Part shown: piece after piece, positions 37,670-37,974 of the stretch
How positions within the stretch are numbered: position 1 is the stretch's first letter
Layout: the number at the start of each line of letters is the position of its first letter
Origin: a virus
DNA: 37,974 nucleotides
Reading direction: 5' to 3' (one strand)
IMG/VR virus record: IMGVR_UViG_3300038701_001272
Coordinates: 1 to 37,974 of that record
The notes under the pieces: generated by a model
What the model was told of the DNA's origin: nothing
Database searches by the model: none
Seen by the model: the letters and a program-made list of their open reading frames with translations, nothing else
Made by a program: the position numbers and the translations under genes

Positions 37670-37974
37670 ATGGGATTATTTGACATCTTCCGTAAGGGCG
37701 CTACTTCTTCGATCCATACAAAGGATCCAGGGTTTGTAGTGACCAACTTTACAAGGAACACGACGTTCCAAGGATTAATAGAGAGCAGAGACCAAGACAA
37801 CTTCTTCGACCAATATATTTTATACGTCTATAAGTGCATAGATTTAATATCTAACACGGTAGCTTCACAAGATATCACGCTTGTAAGTGTTGCAGATGAA
37901 AATGTACAAATAGATCATGATATATCAAAAGACCTGAGTCACTTTAATAACTACATGAATTTGTGGGAAGCGCC
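37670..37974 (+). CDS. Portal-MuF fusion protein, N-terminal part
   Basis: The true ATG of the portal gene is at 37670 (MGLFDIFRKGATSSIHTKDP). The frame runs to the window end and is continued at base 3 of the window. The 95 residues lost from the left-end reading are here (QYILYVYKCIDLISNTVASQ). Spacing to terL is 39 bases. The last two bases differ from the left copy and are probably an edge error. Confidence 0.92.
   Translation, partial: MGLFDIFRKGATSSIHTKDPGFVVTNFTRNTTFQGLIESRDQDNFFDQYILYVYKCIDLISNTVASQDITLVSVADENVQIDHDISKDLSHFNNYMNLWEA
37849..37972. repeat. Right copy of the 124-bp terminal redundancy
   Basis: Identical to 2-125. See the left copy. Confidence 0.95.

Noticed and set aside
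1-37974. Temperate life cycle
   Set aside because: No integrase, excisionase, attachment site or CI/Cro pair was found. The RHH protein alone does not show lysogeny.

Overview
The window holds one complete genome of a tailed phage with a siphovirus plan: HK97-type capsid genes, a G/GT frameshift and a tape measure. It is AT-rich. Bases 2-125 recur at 37849-37972, so the molecule is a closed circle of about 37.85 kb cut inside the portal gene. I see no integrase and no CI-like or Cro-like repressor, so a lytic life is more likely than a temperate one. The host cannot be named. Promoters are sigma-70-like (TTGACA, 17 bp, TATATT), few starts carry a well-spaced Shine-Dalgarno, and lysis looks like an amidase plus an XhlA-like membrane protein with no spanin, which leans towards a host without an outer membrane.

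Layout. (1) About 32.1-37.97 kb and 0-18.8 kb, plus strand: tRNA-Gln, four glycosyltransferases and a methyltransferase, terminase small and large subunits, a portal fused to a MuF domain, a 1085-aa collagen-like/beta-helix fibre, prohead protease, major capsid, connector and closure proteins, tail tube, tail chaperones with a -1 frameshift, tape measure, Dit-like protein, hub, a receptor-binding candidate, amidase endolysin and holin-like protein, ending at a strong terminator (18762-18784). An HNH-like gene and one unknown follow. (2) 19.6-31.6 kb, minus strand: more than 35 mostly small early genes, convergent with the late block. Replication genes come first (replisome organizer with a candidate origin inside it, primase-helicase, SSB-like protein, ERF recombinase), then many small genes. 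(3) 31.6-32.3 kb: the divergent control region, with an early promoter, a large inverted repeat, two terminator-like hairpins, a 184-nt tRNA-like RNA and tRNA-Gln.

The best candidate for something undescribed is the early regulon. Three promoters (21940-21968, 26561-26589, 28794-28822) share an upstream element, a 17-bp spacer and a CGTA...TACSG dyad inside the spacer. One of them drives a 54-aa ribbon-helix-helix protein whose message would be almost or fully leaderless. This looks like an autoregulated switch that divides the early genes into units. Other early genes carry one of three families of near-identical 5' leaders. The membrane-anchored CAP-domain protein, the DUF4116 repeat protein, the Gly-X hexamer-repeat protein and the tRNA-like RNA are further leads.
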